Assembly (NCBI RefSeq): GCF_009928525.1
Contig: NZ_JAABOK010000002.1
Span: 186,001-250,000, forward strand
Origin: Chitinophaga solisilvae
GTDB lineage: Bacteria > Bacteroidota > Bacteroidia > Chitinophagales > Chitinophagaceae
Length of the DNA stretch: 64,000 nucleotides
Direction: 5' to 3'
Positions 27,364-35,905 of this stretch are shown here, piece by piece (the first letter of the stretch is position 1; every line of letters starts with the position of its first letter). The translations under genes were made by a program, and so were the position numbers. The notes under the pieces were generated by a model. The model did not search any database, had not been told where the DNA came from, and saw only the letters and a program-made list of their open reading frames with translations.

Positions 27364-27641
27364 CAAGATATTATGGAAATGTTTATCCATTTGCATCTTA
27401 ATCCGTAAAAAGCAGGGATTTTTTGCAAAAACTGCCAATTATAAAATAAAATGACTCCTTAATTATAAGCGGCAGAAAATGTTGAATTTTTAAATCAAAA
27501 ATTTGCAACATGTTGAAAAAATGCCTCAAATTGCGCCCTGATGAGGGTCGGAACATGGTTTTGGCACTTTTTTTTAACATTCTTCTAAAATTCCTGATAC
27601 CAGATTAAAAAATATTTTTTTGTATAATTGTAATTCACAAC
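27364..27641. other. AT-rich divergent intergenic region
   Basis: No gene is seen here. It has an imperfect inverted repeat (ATGTTGAATTTTT at 27479-27491 against AAAAATTTGCAACAT at 27497-27511) and T-rich tracts before the plus-strand gene at 27642. No RNA gene or full promoter could be assigned. Confidence 0.5.
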
Positions 27642-27884
27642 ATGGAAAAACTGGAAGAACAAACAAACAGGCGGCTGGAAAATAAATACAGGCCAATGGG
27701 TGAACTTATCAGAGGCATATTCTTTATTCTCTTTGGTCTTTTCGCAATTTTTGCGCAGAAGCTGGGATTGGGAGAGTTCCGTCTATCTCAACAATGGATG
27801 ACTGTCATCGGAGCAGTATTAATATTATACGGCGCTTTCAGAGCGTATAATGGTATACGGAAACTTTTTTTTAACAGGCACTAA
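27642..27884 (+). CDS. Small membrane protein of unknown function
   Basis: 80 residues with a charged N-terminus (1-25), two membrane segments (about 26-41, FILFGLFAIFA, and 55-70, MTVIGAVLILYGAF) and a basic end. No family is recognised. It is 10 bases upstream of the PstS-like lipoprotein gene, so probably in the same transcript. Confidence 0.7.
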   Translation: MEKLEEQTNRRLENKYRPMGELIRGIFFILFGLFAIFAQKLGLGEFRLSQQWMTVIGAVLILYGAFRAYNGIRKLFFNRH

Positions 27885-27894
27885 AGAGAATGAT

Positions 27895-28803
27895 ATGTTT
27901 TTCAGTTTTAAGAACAATGCTGTATATTTAGCAGCGCTGGCCATGCTGATGTCCGCCTGCGGACCCAACAACGCAAAAAAGCTGGATACGGCAACTGAAG
28001 GAACTATCCGCATCAGTGTGGATGAAACCTACAAGCCGCTGATAGATTCAGAAATAAAAGTTTTCGAATCACTGTATCCGAAAGCGCATATCATTCCTTC
28101 CTATAAACCGGAAGCAGAATGTTTTAAAGATCTTTTAAACGATAGTGCCCGTCTGGTAATCGTGACACGCGATTTCAATACGGCTGAAAGAGACTACTTC
28201 AAAAAAATCAAGATCGTTCCAAACAGCCTGATGCTGGCCTGGGACGCCCTCGCCCTGGTAGTCAACCACAGCAACCCGGACTCCATCCTCACCATGGATC
28301 AGGTCCGCGGGATTATGGACGGCACCAACAAAGACAGGAAATGGCAACTGGTGTTTGATAATGCCAACTCAAGCACCGTGAGATACATCCAGGATTCCAT
28401 CAATAAAGGTAAACCTTTGCCGGCCGGCACCATGGCCGCCAAAACCAATCCCGAGGTAATCGATTATGTATCCAAAAACAAGGATGCTATCGGTGTCATC
28501 GGCGTCAGCTGGATCTCTGATGAAAGTGACTCGCTCGCAATGGCCTTCACCAATAAGGTAACTGTTGTAAAATTACGCGCCGACTATGGTTCGGATTTTG
28601 TTCTACCTTATCAGGCCTATATCGGCATTGGTACATATCCGCTGAAAAGGGGCTTCTTCTACTGCCTGAAAGAGCCATACCATGGCTTAGGCACAGGATT
28701 TGCAACCTTCCTGGGCAGTTACGAAGGACAGCTTGTTATCAAGCAGTTCCGGTTATTCCCAGCCAGGTTGAATGTGGTTTTCAGGGAAGCCAATCTTAAA
28801 TAG
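27895..28803 (+). CDS. PstS-like substrate-binding lipoprotein
   Basis: 302 residues from ATG 27895 (a longer in-frame start would overlap the previous gene). The lipobox LMSAC makes it a lipoprotein. The fold follows the PBP-like/PstS pattern: GTIRISVDETYKPLIDSEI, RLVIVTRDFN, ALALVVNHSN, LTMDQVRGIMDG, AIGVIGVSW. There are no pstCAB genes nearby, so phosphate uptake is not supported. In Bacteroidota such proteins often stand beside TPR or TonB-system genes; here a TPR protein follows after 38 bases. Confidence 0.8.
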   Translation: MFFSFKNNAVYLAALAMLMSACGPNNAKKLDTATEGTIRISVDETYKPLIDSEIKVFESLYPKAHIIPSYKPEAECFKDLLNDSARLVIVTRDFNTAERDYFKKIKIVPNSLMLAWDALALVVNHSNPDSILTMDQVRGIMDGTNKDRKWQLVFDNANSSTVRYIQDSINKGKPLPAGTMAAKTNPEVIDYVSKNKDAIGVIGVSWISDESDSLAMAFTNKVTVVKLRADYGSDFVLPYQAYIGIGTYPLKRGFFYCLKEPYHGLGTGFATFLGSYEGQLVIKQFRLFPARLNVVFREANLK

Positions 28804-28841
28804 AAAAAAAACACACAACTAAAACTAAAACCAGATTGCAA

Positions 28842-30572
28842 ATGAACAGACGGAAAAGTTTACTCGTAGCATTGCTGTGCGCCGCTTCCGGCAGCGTGAT
28901 GGCTCAATCTGTGGAGGATGGATTGAAAGACCTGTATTATGGTAAGAATCTGTCAGCAAAACAGAATTTTGAAAAGGTAATTGCTGCGAAACCTACAGAT
29001 GACAAGGCTTATTACTACATGGGTATAGCTCAGCTCGCACTGGAAGATGTGGCAGGCGCTACTGCTACTTTTCAGAAAGGACTGCAGGCCGTTCCAACCT
29101 CTGCATTACTGCAAGCTGGTATGGGACGCATTGACCTGATAAAAGGAGATGCTGCTGCTGCAAAAGCCAAATTTGAAGCTGCCAGTGCAGCTACTCAGGG
29201 TCGTGATGGCGAGGTAGCACGCGCTATCGCTGACGCTAACTCCGAAATCAAAGGCGGCGACCGCGGTTACGCCCTGACTATCATGGAGAAACTCCTCAAC
29301 AACGAAGGACGTAAAAAGAAAGAACAATATACAGCTACCGCTGCCGACCAGATCGAACTGGGCGATGCTTACCGCTACCTCGGTGGTGAAAACGGTGGTA
29401 AAGCCATTACTGCCTACGAAAAAGCACTGGAACTGGATCCTAATAATGCAGAAGCCGTGATGAAAGAAGGACTTGTTAACTACAACGCCCGCCTGAAAGC
29501 GGAAGCTGTAGCTGACTGGACCAAAGCTACCAACATGGATCCTAACTATGCTCCTGCTTTCCATGAACTGTTCCTGTTCTACACCACACCAAGGAAAGAC
29601 CAGCTGTCATGGGATAAAGCCGCTGAATACCTGGAAAAATACATGAAAGTGGCTGATCCGGCAGATAAACTGAAAAATGACTACTATTCTGCCTCTATCT
29701 CCTTCTTCAAGAAAGATTACGCAAACGCTGTAAGCAAGGGTAAAGCTGCACTGCCAGGAGCAGACGCAGTATACAAAGGCAAATTCAGCCGCCTCGTCAG
29801 CGATGCATACCTCCAGAGCGGTGACTCCCTCAACGCTAAGCAGGTGATGGATGAATACGTGAAAAGCGTAGGCGAAAGCAAGCTGGAAGCACTGGATTAT
29901 AAACAGTTAAGTGAAGTATACGGCCGCGTAAGAATCGCTGACTCTGCACAGGCTGCTATCAATGACTCTCTGGCTTCCCTGTATCTGGAAAGATATGCTT
30001 CTTCCGATACGACCAAAGATGTGGATACCTACAGAAGCGTAGCAGAGTCATTCAAAAAACTGCGCGATTACAAACGTGCTGCTGAATGGTACGGTAAACT
30101 CGTAAACGATTTTGACGAGAAAGCAAATACAGGCAAAGTAACCGACTATTTCTGGAAAGGTACCATGGAAATGTACGGCCGTAACTACGATGCTGCCGAT
30201 TCTACCTACGGTACTTTCATCAGCAAATTCCCTGAACAGGAATCTTTCGGATTATACTGGAGAGGTCGTGCCAACATGGCCAAGGATGCTGACGCCAAAT
30301 TAGGCCTGGCAGTTCCCTACTTCCAGAAATTCTTTGAAATCGGCGGTCCGGAGAAAGCGAAAATTACTCCGCGCCTGTTAATGTTCCCGTATCAGTACCT
30401 GATGATCTACTACTACAACAAGGAAGATAAGGCTAACCTGCAAATCTATATAGATAAGGTATTGTCTATCGAACCTAACAACTCTACCGTACAGCAGATC
30501 AAGGATGCTCAGGCCTCCATGTCAAAACAGGCTGCTAAGCCTGCTGCCAAACCAGCGCAGAACAGGAAATAA
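28842..30572 (+). CDS. Exported TPR-repeat protein
   Basis: 576 residues from ATG 28842 (a TTG two codons earlier is also possible). Signal peptide MNRRKSLLVALLCAASGSVMAQ (1-22). Several TPR motifs are visible, such as KAYYYMGIAQLALEDVAGA, AITAYEKALELDPNNAEAV and AEWYGKLVNDF. The C-terminus is a flexible Ala/Lys/Pro tail. TPR proteins are scaffolds; the partner is unknown, but the PstS-like protein just upstream is a likely functional companion. Confidence 0.85.
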   Translation: MNRRKSLLVALLCAASGSVMAQSVEDGLKDLYYGKNLSAKQNFEKVIAAKPTDDKAYYYMGIAQLALEDVAGATATFQKGLQAVPTSALLQAGMGRIDLIKGDAAAAKAKFEAASAATQGRDGEVARAIADANSEIKGGDRGYALTIMEKLLNNEGRKKKEQYTATAADQIELGDAYRYLGGENGGKAITAYEKALELDPNNAEAVMKEGLVNYNARLKAEAVADWTKATNMDPNYAPAFHELFLFYTTPRKDQLSWDKAAEYLEKYMKVADPADKLKNDYYSASISFFKKDYANAVSKGKAALPGADAVYKGKFSRLVSDAYLQSGDSLNAKQVMDEYVKSVGESKLEALDYKQLSEVYGRVRIADSAQAAINDSLASLYLERYASSDTTKDVDTYRSVAESFKKLRDYKRAAEWYGKLVNDFDEKANTGKVTDYFWKGTMEMYGRNYDAADSTYGTFISKFPEQESFGLYWRGRANMAKDADAKLGLAVPYFQKFFEIGGPEKAKITPRLLMFPYQYLMIYYYNKEDKANLQIYIDKVLSIEPNNSTVQQIKDAQASMSKQAAKPAAKPAQNRK

Positions 30573-30590
30573 TTTTCTTGCTATACATAA

Positions 30591-30627
30591 AAAAAAGCTC
30601 CGGGTATTTTTTACCCGGAGCTTTTTT
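30591..30627 (+). terminator. Rho-independent terminator after the TPR gene
   Basis: AAAAAAGCTCCGGGTA pairs with TACCCGGAGCTTTTTT over a short T loop. A further small hairpin, ATGCCGC/GCGGCAT, lies at 30672-30691. The rest of the gap up to the nuo promoter shows nothing else clear. Confidence 0.92.
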
Positions 30628-30806
30628 ATGAGCGGTAATCTCCTGATTATTTGAAATGCCCGCTCCTCCCGATGCCGCGCTGCCGCGGCATTTAGTGTGT
30701 AAAAACAACAATAAGCCGGAAAACAGGAGGATAAACCAGGGTAGAACAGACCGGTTTCTAAGGTTTCCGTCTGGCAAAAAAAGATAATATTTTAAATCCT
30801 AATAGA

Positions 30807-30837
30807 TTTGATATTTGGTTTACTTACAGTATTTTTG
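30807..30837 (+). promoter_or_regulatory. Bacteroidota-type promoter of the nuo operon
   Basis: TTTG at 30807-30810, a 19-base spacer and TATTTTTG at 30830-30837 fit TTTG-N19-TAnnTTTG. Transcription near 30844 leaves a leader of about 25 bases before the nuoA ATG at 30869. This rules out a TTG start at 30815. Confidence 0.85.
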
Positions 30838-30868
30838 CGCATTCGGACAATGTTTTATCGGGAAGCTT

Positions 30869-31264
30869 ATGTATACAGACACTGTATTTTTGTCAGCAAC
30901 GACTACTCCTTTTAGCTATTTCCCTATAGTACTGCAATTAATTGCTGCTCTAGGTTTTGTTGGGATCACCATGCTCGCCACCCACTTCCTGGGACCCAAG
31001 CGTAAAACAAGCGATAAGCTGATTAACTTTGAAAGCGGAATTGAACAGCGGGGAAATGCCCGTCAGCCGGTAGCTATCAAGTACTTTCTGACAGCTATTC
31101 TTTTCGTGCTGTTTGACGTGGAAGTGATCTTTTTTTACCCCTATGCTGTTAATTTTAAAGAGCTGGGCTGGGAAGGGTTCACTGCTGTGCTGATGTTTGT
31201 GGGCTTCTTTTTGTGTGGTTTTATCTATATTATCAAGAAGGGCGCCCTCAAATGGGAAGACTAA
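30869..31264 (+). CDS. nuoA: NADH-quinone oxidoreductase subunit A
   Basis: 131 residues, three membrane segments. The loop KLINFESGIEQRGNARQPVAI and LFVLFDVEVIFFYPYA are typical of NuoA, which helps link the membrane arm to the peripheral arm near the quinone site. It is the first gene of a complete complex I operon. The start is chosen because the upstream alternative lies in the promoter. Confidence 0.95.
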   Translation: MYTDTVFLSATTTPFSYFPIVLQLIAALGFVGITMLATHFLGPKRKTSDKLINFESGIEQRGNARQPVAIKYFLTAILFVLFDVEVIFFYPYAVNFKELGWEGFTAVLMFVGFFLCGFIYIIKKGALKWED

Positions 31265-31288
31265 TCTAAAAACTTTAAATTTTAAGCA

Positions 31289-31852
31289 ATGGCTCGTCCG
31301 GTTCAATATAACAATAAAGTGAAGACGGTGGAAATCCCGGAGGGATATTCCGGTGAAGGATTCTATGCCACCTCTTTTGATAAGGCGATTGGTTTGGCGC
31401 GCAAGAACTCCATCTGGCCCCTGCCATTTGCAACTTCCTGCTGCGGTATTGAGTTCATGGCTACCATGGCGGCTACCTATGACCTCGCACGCTTCGGCGC
31501 TGAACGTATGGCATTTACGCCACGCCAGTGCGACCTGCTGATGGTAATGGGTACCATTTCCAAAAAAATGGGCCCTATCGTACGTCAGGTTTATCTGCAA
31601 ATGGCCGAACCCCGTTGGGTAATGGCTGTTGGCGCCTGCGCCTCCAGCGGCGGTATCTTCGATACCTATTCTGTATTACAGGGTATTGACCAGGTTATCC
31701 CGGTAGACGTATACGTTCCCGGCTGCCCGCCAAGACCTGAAGGTATCATCGACGGCTTCATGAAAATACAGGAACTGGTAGGCCAGGAAAGCCTCCGCCG
31801 CCGTAATTCCGACAGATATAAGGAACTGATGGAGTCCTACGGTATCAAATAG
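31289..31852 (+). CDS. nuoB: NADH-quinone oxidoreductase subunit B
   Basis: 187 residues. It binds the terminal cluster N2 next to the quinone site. The cluster ligands are visible in TSCCGIEFM, GACASSGG and PGCPPRPE. The length is normal. It follows nuoA after 24 bases. Confidence 0.96.
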   Translation: MARPVQYNNKVKTVEIPEGYSGEGFYATSFDKAIGLARKNSIWPLPFATSCCGIEFMATMAATYDLARFGAERMAFTPRQCDLLMVMGTISKKMGPIVRQVYLQMAEPRWVMAVGACASSGGIFDTYSVLQGIDQVIPVDVYVPGCPPRPEGIIDGFMKIQELVGQESLRRRNSDRYKELMESYGIK

Positions 31853-31896
31853 TGAAGGGGAATGGTAAATTGTAACTCGTAAATCTCTTATTGTTA

Positions 31897-32412
31897 ATGT
31901 CTTTAACAAACGAACGCATACAGCAACGCCTGACGGAGAAGTTTGGAGATGTGCTCACCGGCTTTGAAGAGCCGTTTGGACTGCTCACTTTCACTGCACA
32001 GAAAGATCATAACCTGAAAATAATGCAATTCCTGTTTGATGATGAGGAATTGCGTTTTCGTTTTCTGACAGATATCACAGCCGTGCACTATCCGGAAAGA
32101 AAAAACGAAGAACTGGCAGTAGTATACCACCTGCATAACCTCGTGGATAACGTAAGGCTCCGCCTCAAGGTATTCGCACCGGTTGCAGCTCCTCAAGTCT
32201 TTACCGCCACCAGCCTCTACGAATCTGCCAACTGGATGGAACGTGAAACATACGATTTCTTCGGGATCGATTTCGTTGGACATCCCAACCTGATCCGTAT
32301 CCTGAATGTGGACGAAATGACCTATTTCCCCATGCGCAAGGAGTTCCCGCTGGAAGATGCCATGCGTATTGATAAAGACGACGAAATGTTTGGTCGCGGG
32401 GGTAACATTTAA
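31897..32412 (+). CDS. nuoC: NADH-quinone oxidoreductase subunit C
   Basis: 171 residues from ATG 31897 (a TTG two codons earlier is possible). The 30-kDa-subunit signature REEYDFFGI appears as RETYDFFGIDFVGHPNL, followed by MRKEFPLED. It is separate from nuoD rather than fused as in enterobacteria. It is part of the quinone-binding module. Confidence 0.94.
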   Translation: MSLTNERIQQRLTEKFGDVLTGFEEPFGLLTFTAQKDHNLKIMQFLFDDEELRFRFLTDITAVHYPERKNEELAVVYHLHNLVDNVRLRLKVFAPVAAPQVFTATSLYESANWMERETYDFFGIDFVGHPNLIRILNVDEMTYFPMRKEFPLEDAMRIDKDDEMFGRGGNI

Positions 32413-32423
32413 CAACTTAGGAT

Positions 32424-33644
32424 ATGTCAGATCAGAAACAACATATAAAACTGCCGGAAGGCTCTATCGAAAAGACCACCACCACGCTGAACCTGGGGCC
32501 TACCCACCCGGCCACACACGGCGTATTTCAGAATATCCTGGAAATTGACGGGGAAAGAATCGTCAGCGCTGTTTCTACCGTAGGGTATATACACCGCGCT
32601 TTTGAGAAAATCGCTGAACGCCGCCCCTACTACCAGATCACTCCACTCACCGACCGCCTCAACTACTGTTCTGCCCCCATCAATAACATGGGCTGGATCA
32701 TGACCGTAGAAAAACTCCTGGGCCTCGAAATACCCAAACGCGTAGACTATCTCCGCGTTATCATCATGGAGCTGGCCCGTATTGCAGATCACCTGATCTG
32801 TAACGCGGTAATGGGCGTGGATACCGGTGCGTTAACAGGTTTCGTTTACCTGATGACCTACCGCGAACTCATATACGAAATCTACGAAGAAATCTGCGGC
32901 TCCCGACTGACGACCAACATCGGCCGTATCGGCGGGTTTGAAAGAAATTTCACCCCTGCCGCCTTCGCGAAAATAGAAAAGTTCCTCGCGGAATATCCTG
33001 CTGTACTGAAAGAATTTGAAACCCTGCTGACACGTAACCGCATCTTCATGGAACGTACCCAGGGTGTTGGCGGCATCAGCGCGGAAAAAGCCCTCAGCTA
33101 CGGTTTCACCGGCCCGAATTTAAGAGCCGCCGGCGTTGACTACGATGTGCGCGTGGCTAATCCTTACTCTTCCTACCAGGACTTCGACTTTAGCGTGCCC
33201 GTAGGTACTACCGGCGATTGCTACGACCGTTACCTGGTGCGCAACGCGGAAATGTGGGAAAGCATCAGCATCATCCGTCAGGCAATGGAAAAGCTGAAAA
33301 GCCTGCCTGATGATGTGTATCACGCAGATGTACCTGCCTACTATCTCCCGGACAAAAAGGATGTATATACGAAAATGGAAGCACTCATCTATCACTTCAA
33401 AATTGTGATGGGTGAATCAGATATTTTACCTGGTGAAGTGTACAACGCTGTAGAAGGTGCGAACGGTGAACTGGGCTTTTACCTCATCAGCGATGGTGGC
33501 CGCAGCCCTTACCGCCTGCACTTCCGCCGTCCATGCTTCATTTACTACCAGGCATACGCTGAAATGGTAAAGGGCGCTATGCTGAGTGATGCTATCGTGT
33601 GTATGAGTAGTCTGAACCTGATTGCAGGTGAACTGGATGCATAA
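32424..33644 (+). CDS. nuoD: NADH-quinone oxidoreductase subunit D
   Basis: 406 residues, the 49-kDa-type subunit lining the quinone cavity. GPTHPATHGVFQ near the start and YIHRAFEKIAE are the family blocks, and MSSLNLIAGELD is close to the usual end sequence. It starts 12 bases after nuoC. Confidence 0.96.
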   Translation: MSDQKQHIKLPEGSIEKTTTTLNLGPTHPATHGVFQNILEIDGERIVSAVSTVGYIHRAFEKIAERRPYYQITPLTDRLNYCSAPINNMGWIMTVEKLLGLEIPKRVDYLRVIIMELARIADHLICNAVMGVDTGALTGFVYLMTYRELIYEIYEEICGSRLTTNIGRIGGFERNFTPAAFAKIEKFLAEYPAVLKEFETLLTRNRIFMERTQGVGGISAEKALSYGFTGPNLRAAGVDYDVRVANPYSSYQDFDFSVPVGTTGDCYDRYLVRNAEMWESISIIRQAMEKLKSLPDDVYHADVPAYYLPDKKDVYTKMEALIYHFKIVMGESDILPGEVYNAVEGANGELGFYLISDGGRSPYRLHFRRPCFIYYQAYAEMVKGAMLSDAIVCMSSLNLIAGELDA

Positions 33645-33672
33645 TTTTTGAAGATTAAAGCTGATTAAAATA

Positions 33673-34170
33673 ATGGCTGCAATTCAATTTTCTGAAGAGA
33701 AACTGAATAAAGTAAAAGAAATCGTCGCCCGCTATCCGGAAGGAAAGCAGAAAAGCGCACTGATACCGGTGCTGCACCTGGCGCAGGAAGAATTTGACGG
33801 ATGGCTTAGCTCAGACACTATGGATTATGTTGCGTCCCTGTTGCAACTGAAACCTATTGAAGTGTACGAAGTAGCCACCTTTTACAGCATGTTCAACCTG
33901 AAACCGGTCGGTAAATTCCTCTTCGAGGTGTGCCAGACAGGTCCGTGCATGGTGAGCGGTTCTGATCAGATCATTGACTATATAAAGAATAAACTTGGCA
34001 TTGGTGTAGGCGAAACTACGCCAGACGGTATGTTCACCCTGAAAACAGTGGAATGCCTCGGCGCCTGCGGCTATGCGCCGATGATGCAGCTGGGCAAACA
34101 CTTCAGGGAACACCTGACACCGGCAAGGGTAGATGAGATCATTGCAGAATGCAGGGCAAAAGCAAACTGA
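33673..34170 (+). CDS. nuoE: NADH-quinone oxidoreductase subunit E
   Basis: 165 residues, the 24-kDa-type subunit with a [2Fe-2S] cluster (N1a). Ligands are in VCQTGPCMVSG and ECLGACGYAPM. The 28-base upstream gap contains GAAGATTAAAGCTGATTAAA, resembling the tip word of the long inverted repeats. The stop TGA overlaps the ATG of the next small gene. Confidence 0.96.
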   Translation: MAAIQFSEEKLNKVKEIVARYPEGKQKSALIPVLHLAQEEFDGWLSSDTMDYVASLLQLKPIEVYEVATFYSMFNLKPVGKFLFEVCQTGPCMVSGSDQIIDYIKNKLGIGVGETTPDGMFTLKTVECLGACGYAPMMQLGKHFREHLTPARVDEIIAECRAKAN

Positions 34171-34382
34171 TGCATCAGAAAAACAATATAGCTATGCGTA
34201 TCAGGGAGTTTATCCAGCGTCATACACTGACCATGCTCGAAGCCGCGCTGCTGATGGGATTACTTACCGTAATCTGGCGCGTGGAAAACAGCTACATCTC
34301 CTTTGTTTGCGGAATCAGCGCCGGCCTGCTGTTTTACAGACTCGGCGATCGCATTTCGCAACATCAGATACGTAAGGCATAA
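34170..34382 (+). CDS. Small membrane protein embedded in the nuo operon
   Basis: 70 residues; the ATG overlaps the nuoE stop (TGATG), which indicates coupled translation. It has a basic N-terminus (MHQKNNIAMRIREFIQRH), then two likely membrane segments (about 19-36, TLTMLEAALLMGLLTVIW, and 42-60, SYISFVCGISAGLLFYRLG), and a short polar tail. It matches none of the 14 Nuo subunits, all of which are present. An accessory or assembly role for complex I is inferred from position only. An internal ATG at 34194 is an alternative start. Confidence 0.75.
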   Translation: MHQKNNIAMRIREFIQRHTLTMLEAALLMGLLTVIWRVENSYISFVCGISAGLLFYRLGDRISQHQIRKA

Positions 34383-34449
34383 AAGATATATCACAAATCT
34401 GTTGATGGTGCTGTATTTATTTACCCGCCATTAAACCATAAGGAAGAAA

Positions 34450-35817
34450 ATGGGACGCAAATTACTGTTAGAAAAAGCACATATAGAAGGTATCCGGTAC
34501 TATGATACTTACCGGAGCAACGGCGGATATGCGGCAGCGGAGAAAGCGCTGAAAAGCATGGGCCCGGAAGGCGTACTGGAAGAAGTGAAGAAGAGCGGTC
34601 TCAGAGGCCGTGGTGGTGCGGGTTTCCCTACCGGTATGAAATGGAGCTTCATCGCCAAACCTGAAGGCGTTCCCCGTTACCTCGTCTGCAATGCGGATGA
34701 ATCTGAACCAGGTACGTTCAAAGACCGCTACCTGATGGAATTTATCCCGCACCTCCTGATCGAAGGGTTGCTGATTTCCAGCTTTACACTGGGCGCAAAT
34801 GCAGCTTATATCTACATCCGCGGCGAATACGCCTGGATTCCGGATATTCTGGAACAGGCCATCGCTGAAGCTAAGAACAAGGGCTGGCTGGGTAAAAACA
34901 TCCTGGGCACCGGCTTTGATCTGGAAATATATGTACAACGCGGCGCCGGCGCCTATATCTGCGGCGAGGAAACAGCCCTGCTGGAATCTCTCGAAGGTAA
35001 ACGCGGCAACCCACGTATCAAGCCTCCGTTCCCGGCAGTAAAAGGGCTCTGGGGATGCCCAACCGTGGTAAACAATGTGGAAACCCTCGCAGCCGTAGTG
35101 CCTATCGTGAACATCGGCGGCGATGAATATATCAAATACGGCATCGGTAAATCTACCGGTACCAAACTGATCTCTGCCTGCGGTAATATCAACAAACCCG
35201 GCGTTTATGAGATCGAAATGAACATCTCTGTAGAAGAATTTATTTATTCTGACGAATACTGCGGAGGCATCAAAAACGGCAAACGCCTGAAAGCCTGCAT
35301 CCCCGGCGGATCTTCCGTTCCGGTACTGCCGGCTAACCTGCTGCTGAAAACAGCTAAAGGCGAAACCCGCATGATGACCTACGAAAGCCTTAACGACGGC
35401 GGTTTCGCAACCGGCTCCATGTTAGGCTCCGGTGGCTTTATCGTGATGGACGAAGACCAGTGCATTGTACGCAATACGCTCACCTTCGCCCGTTTCTACC
35501 ACCACGAAAGCTGCGGCCAGTGCAGCCCCTGCCGCGAAGGTACCGGCTGGATGAAGAAAGTACTGCACAATATCGAATACGGTAAAGGTAAAATGAGTGA
35601 TATTGACCTGCTGTGGGATATCCAGCGTAAGATAGAAGGTAACACTATCTGCCCGCTCGGAGACGCTGCCGCATGGCCGGTAGCAGCGGCTATCCGCCAC
35701 TTCCGTGATGAATTTGAATGGCACGTGAAGAACCCGGATGAAGCGCTGACCCGCAACTTCGGACTGGCGCACTACGCTGACCCGATTCCTGTACCGGAGC
35801 CGGCAGCAACTGTGTAA
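34450..35817 (+). CDS. nuoF: NADH-quinone oxidoreductase subunit F
   Basis: 455 residues, the NADH- and FMN-binding subunit. GLRGRGGAGFPTGMKW is the FMN/NADH loop, GAGAYICGEETALLESLEG the second binding block, and ESCGQCSPCREGTGW plus NTICPLGD hold the ligands of cluster N3. The length is normal. Confidence 0.97.
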   Translation: MGRKLLLEKAHIEGIRYYDTYRSNGGYAAAEKALKSMGPEGVLEEVKKSGLRGRGGAGFPTGMKWSFIAKPEGVPRYLVCNADESEPGTFKDRYLMEFIPHLLIEGLLISSFTLGANAAYIYIRGEYAWIPDILEQAIAEAKNKGWLGKNILGTGFDLEIYVQRGAGAYICGEETALLESLEGKRGNPRIKPPFPAVKGLWGCPTVVNNVETLAAVVPIVNIGGDEYIKYGIGKSTGTKLISACGNINKPGVYEIEMNISVEEFIYSDEYCGGIKNGKRLKACIPGGSSVPVLPANLLLKTAKGETRMMTYESLNDGGFATGSMLGSGGFIVMDEDQCIVRNTLTFARFYHHESCGQCSPCREGTGWMKKVLHNIEYGKGKMSDIDLLWDIQRKIEGNTICPLGDAAAWPVAAAIRHFRDEFEWHVKNPDEALTRNFGLAHYADPIPVPEPAATV

Positions 35818-35905
35818 TTATATAAGACTGGAAATTAACTTATAAACTATAAACTTTGCGCCCGATGTCTTGCTGAAAGATCCGCAGCGCAAAAAATATA
35901 TCAAG

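Noticed and set aside
30815..30868. Longer nuoA start at TTG 30815
   Set aside because: It would lie inside the promoter and add residues absent from the NuoA family.
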